NCBI GenBank assembly: GCA_051025295.1
Contig: JBMGJV010000020.1
DNA: 64,000 bases
From: KBS-83 sp051025295
GTDB lineage: Bacteria; Acidobacteriota; Terriglobia; Terriglobales; Acidobacteriaceae
Strand: one strand, 5' to 3'
In this document: one piece after another, positions 62,047 through 64,000 of the stretch
Numbering within the stretch: the stretch's first letter is position 1
Layout of the letters: each line of letters starts with the position of its first letter
Position numbers and translations under genes: made by a program
The notes under the pieces: generated by a model
Databases searched by the model: none
What the model was told of the DNA's origin: nothing
Seen by the model: the letters and a program-made list of their open reading frames with translations, nothing else

Positions 62047-63650
62047 GTCACCGGCGCGGTCTCCCGCCGCTTGCGCCAGATCACTTCGAGCGACCTGCGC
62101 CACTGCTCACCGACCGCAATCAGCCGCCACTCGATTTCGGGCGACACATACTTCAGCACCGTCTCGGTCGCCGGGTGAACGCGCAGCGCCGGAGCCACAA
62201 AATACAGCAGTGGTGACGACTCCGTGAGTCCCATCCCGGGAAAGTACCCCGAGCGCGTGAAGTCGTTCGCCCCGTCCGCCGCGCGCGACTGCGCCGTGCG
62301 ATGCACCCGAATCCAGTAGTCGAGCCCCTGCAACACCATGTGCAGGTCCTCGTCCGCCTTGACCTCGATCACCGCCAATCGTCCACTCCGTGTCACCGCG
62401 AGCAGGTCCAGCATGCCGCGGTCGCGCGCAGCAAACGCCGGCACCTGCCGATACACCGGCTTCGCCAGCAGCGACGGCTCGATCTCCGGCAGAGCCTGCA
62501 TCAGCCGCCCCTCCAGCCAGCGCTCCGGCTGCATGCGGTAGAGCGGATCGTTCCCGCTGCCGGCAGGATGGCGGCTCGCGAACAGGCGGGCTGTCAGCTC
62601 GCGCAGCAGCGGCGCCGTGTCCTCATTCAGCTCTGTCTCGCTCGGCCCGGCGCCAAAGGTGATGCGATCCTGTCGCGTGAATGCGCCCGGAGCAAGACCA
62701 TGCTGCACACGCGCAAACTCGAGGCCATACAAGGAGAGCCCCACCCGCGCTGCGCTGTGCACGCGCTGCTCCACCGCCGCACGCGCGCCCTCCGGCACCA
62801 GTTGCAGCACCTGTCCGATGCTGGCCCCGAGCCGCTCGAGCGCGGACGACGGGTCGACGTTCTGCAGCAGCCGCATCTCGAGATTGCCGTTGCGGCCCGG
62901 CTCCACTGGCTCGAGCGATTCGGCATGTGGATCGCAGGTCCACAGCTCATATTTGGCGAGCGCCGGATTCAGCCAGCCGAGCCTTGCCTCGGTCACCGCG
63001 CTGGTGCCCTCGGGCACGATCAGCCGTAGCCCTTCCACATGCCGGCGCGGACCGCTCCGCGCGCGGCAGTGGTCCAGCCACAACAGCCCGAGCGTCAGGA
63101 TTCCGTCGATCGTCGCCGGCGTCTCCTCCGCATTCACCGCGATCAGCGCCCATGCGCTCTGTCCGCGCACCAGCAGCCCCCGCGCATACGCCGGGCCGAA
63201 GCTGCGCTCGAGATCCATCGAACTGCGCAGCCCTTCGAGCATCCAGTCGCCAAAGACGCGCGGCAGCAGGTGCTCCAGTTGTCTGAGATAGCGCGTCCGC
63301 ACTGCTGTCCTGGCAGACGGCGTGCGCTGGTCGCGGTCCGCGAGCAGGTGCAAAATCTGGGGTCGCGTCTGCCCGAAGCGCCGCACCTCCAGCCGCAGCG
63401 CATCCTTGCGCACATCCACGCCCGTCACCGTGCGGACGATGTTGCGCTCCTCCGACCAGAGCTGCAGCACACACCGCCCGTGCTCGGCGCTAAGCGCGTA
63501 CTGTGTGTCGCGCATGTCGAAAAGCACGCGACCATCTTCGAGGATGGCGGCATGCGGATGGTCGGCGAGAAACTCCTCGAGGTGTTGCGCGAGCTCAGAC
63601 GCGCTCAGATCGCTGACGATAGGCGGCATCGGCCACAGTGTCTGCGACAC
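62043..63650 (-). CDS. Large protein with a C-terminal PD-(D/E)XK nuclease-like motif
   Basis: I do not recognise the 535-residue product as a named family. The C-terminal 160 residues contain RDRGMLDLLAVTRSGRLAVIEVKADEDLHMVLQGLDYW (Asp, then Glu-Val-Lys about 420-428), a good PD-(D/E)XK pattern with a helix behind it. The preceding 370 residues are Arg/Glu-rich and mixed alpha/beta, with no helicase or other clear motif. It could be a DNA-repair or defence nuclease. It starts with GTG, and its stop overlaps that of dusB by 4 nt. A second start at Met8 is possible. Confidence 0.65.
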   Translation of the reverse strand: MSQTLWPMPPIVSDLSASELAQHLEEFLADHPHAAILEDGRVLFDMRDTQYALSAEHGRCVLQLWSEERNIVRTVTGVDVRKDALRLEVRRFGQTRPQILHLLADRDQRTPSARTAVRTRYLRQLEHLLPRVFGDWMLEGLRSSMDLERSFGPAYARGLLVRGQSAWALIAVNAEETPATIDGILTLGLLWLDHCRARSGPRRHVEGLRLIVPEGTSAVTEARLGWLNPALAKYELWTCDPHAESLEPVEPGRNGNLEMRLLQNVDPSSALERLGASIGQVLQLVPEGARAAVEQRVHSAARVGLSLYGLEFARVQHGLAPGAFTRQDRITFGAGPSETELNEDTAPLLRELTARLFASRHPAGSGNDPLYRMQPERWLEGRLMQALPEIEPSLLAKPVYRQVPAFAARDRGMLDLLAVTRSGRLAVIEVKADEDLHMVLQGLDYWIRVHRTAQSRAADGANDFTRSGYFPGMGLTESSPLLYFVAPALRVHPATETVLKYVSPEIEWRLIAVGEQWRRSLEVIWRKRRETAPVT

Positions 63651-63689
63651 AAGGGGTAGAGCGGAATGCCACGAACCGGGATGTGCGGC

Positions 63690-64000
63690 TTAGCGCGGCA
63701 CCGCGCGGGCATGCGCCAGGTGATGGCGGCAGTGCCATGCATACCGCAGCGTCACCTGCTCGACGCGCTCCGGCCCGTTCTCCGGATGATGGAAGCCGCG
63801 CGCCCACTGCTCCGGGGTGAGCGAGCGCAGCAGATAGACCAGCCGTCCGTGCACGCCATTCAGGATGTCCAGAGACAGTTCTACCGGCGCATTGGCCGCA
63901 TCCGCCAGCCGCGCCCACTGCTCCTGATCGTAGGGAGTGATGGTCGGCCAATCCTCGGCCAGCGCCATCCGGATGCGTGCGGAGGCCTGCTGGTGGCTGT
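63690..64000 (-). CDS. DinB/YfiT-type metal-dependent protein, start outside the window
   Basis: The C-terminal part (about 103 residues) of a DinB/YfiT-like four-helix protein is present. The frame stays open to the window edge and reads SHQQASARIRMALAEDWPTITPYDQEQW, as in YfiT, so the true start is beyond 64000. The metal-site His lie in GVHGRL (first) and YAWHCRHHLAHA (end). Relatives are bacillithiol or mycothiol S-transferases or putative hydrolases. Confidence 0.82.
   Translation of the reverse strand, partial: SHQQASARIRMALAEDWPTITPYDQEQWARLADAANAPVELSLDILNGVHGRLVYLLRSLTPEQWARGFHHPENGPERVEQVTLRYAWHCRHHLAHARAVPR

Overview
The window is about 63% GC, gene-dense and chromosomal. It carries core genes (rpoZ, comM, sdaA, rsmE, dnaJ-grpE-hrcA, mrp, trmJ-like, rph, kdsA, rpmE, dusB) mixed with small accessory operons. 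The gene content (short omega subunit, PadR plus ADOP-type permease cassette, DUF1772 and NIPSNAP genes, many one-gene HxlR/ArsR/MarR switches, KdsA and OmpA of a diderm) and the protein sequences suggest an acidobacterium, most likely class Terriglobia/Acidobacteriaceae. This is inferred from family resemblance, not from a marker tree.

Layout. 0-7.7 kb: rpoZ and comM, L-serine dehydratase, a CPA2 antiporter, thiolase and a CPBP protease. 7.8-8.0 kb: a self-contained unit with a near-consensus promoter, a 5'-end hairpin, a 22-residue Lys/Ala peptide gene and a strong terminator. 8.1-16.7 kb: rsmE, the heat-shock cluster hrcA-grpE-dnaJ, an AsmA-like protein, mrp, a thioesterase, and TPR and LON-domain proteins. 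16.8-22.6 kb: a ChlI/MoxR-like AAA+ ATPase and its probable VWA partner, separated by trmJ and a GT39 glycosyltransferase. 22.9-30 kb: SDR/NIPSNAP, ferritin-like DUF892, AhpD-like, two GNATs, and a regulatory pair with altered phospho-acceptor sites. 30-40 kb: acyltransferase, divergent regulator/enzyme pairs, a frameshifted HxlR gene, a lower-GC DUF416 gene between 71-bp repeats copied from the rph start, rph, and a PadR gene with a decayed ABC permease. 41-52 kb: kdsA, an antiporter, a YqjDE-like membrane operon, an exported MetX-like hydrolase, a type ISP restriction-modification gene with a lower-GC core, and OmpA. 52-64 kb: a DnaC-like loader, a MarR-controlled isochorismatase/porin operon, an amidase, rpmE, dusB, a large protein with a PD-(D/E)XK-like motif, and the end of a DinB/YfiT gene.

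Three themes stand out. Eleven genes have a TANNNT hexamer 6-8 nt before the start codon, which suggests leaderless transcripts are common here. Genes are tightly packed: convergent stops share CTAG, divergent starts share CATG, and one terminator lies inside a coding region. Several regulators look non-canonical: an NtrC-type activator has Glu at the phospho-site and GAFPGA instead of GAFTGA, and its operon partner has a degenerate receiver and a His-less dimerisation helix. No tRNA, rRNA, CRISPR array, integrase or transposase was recognised.
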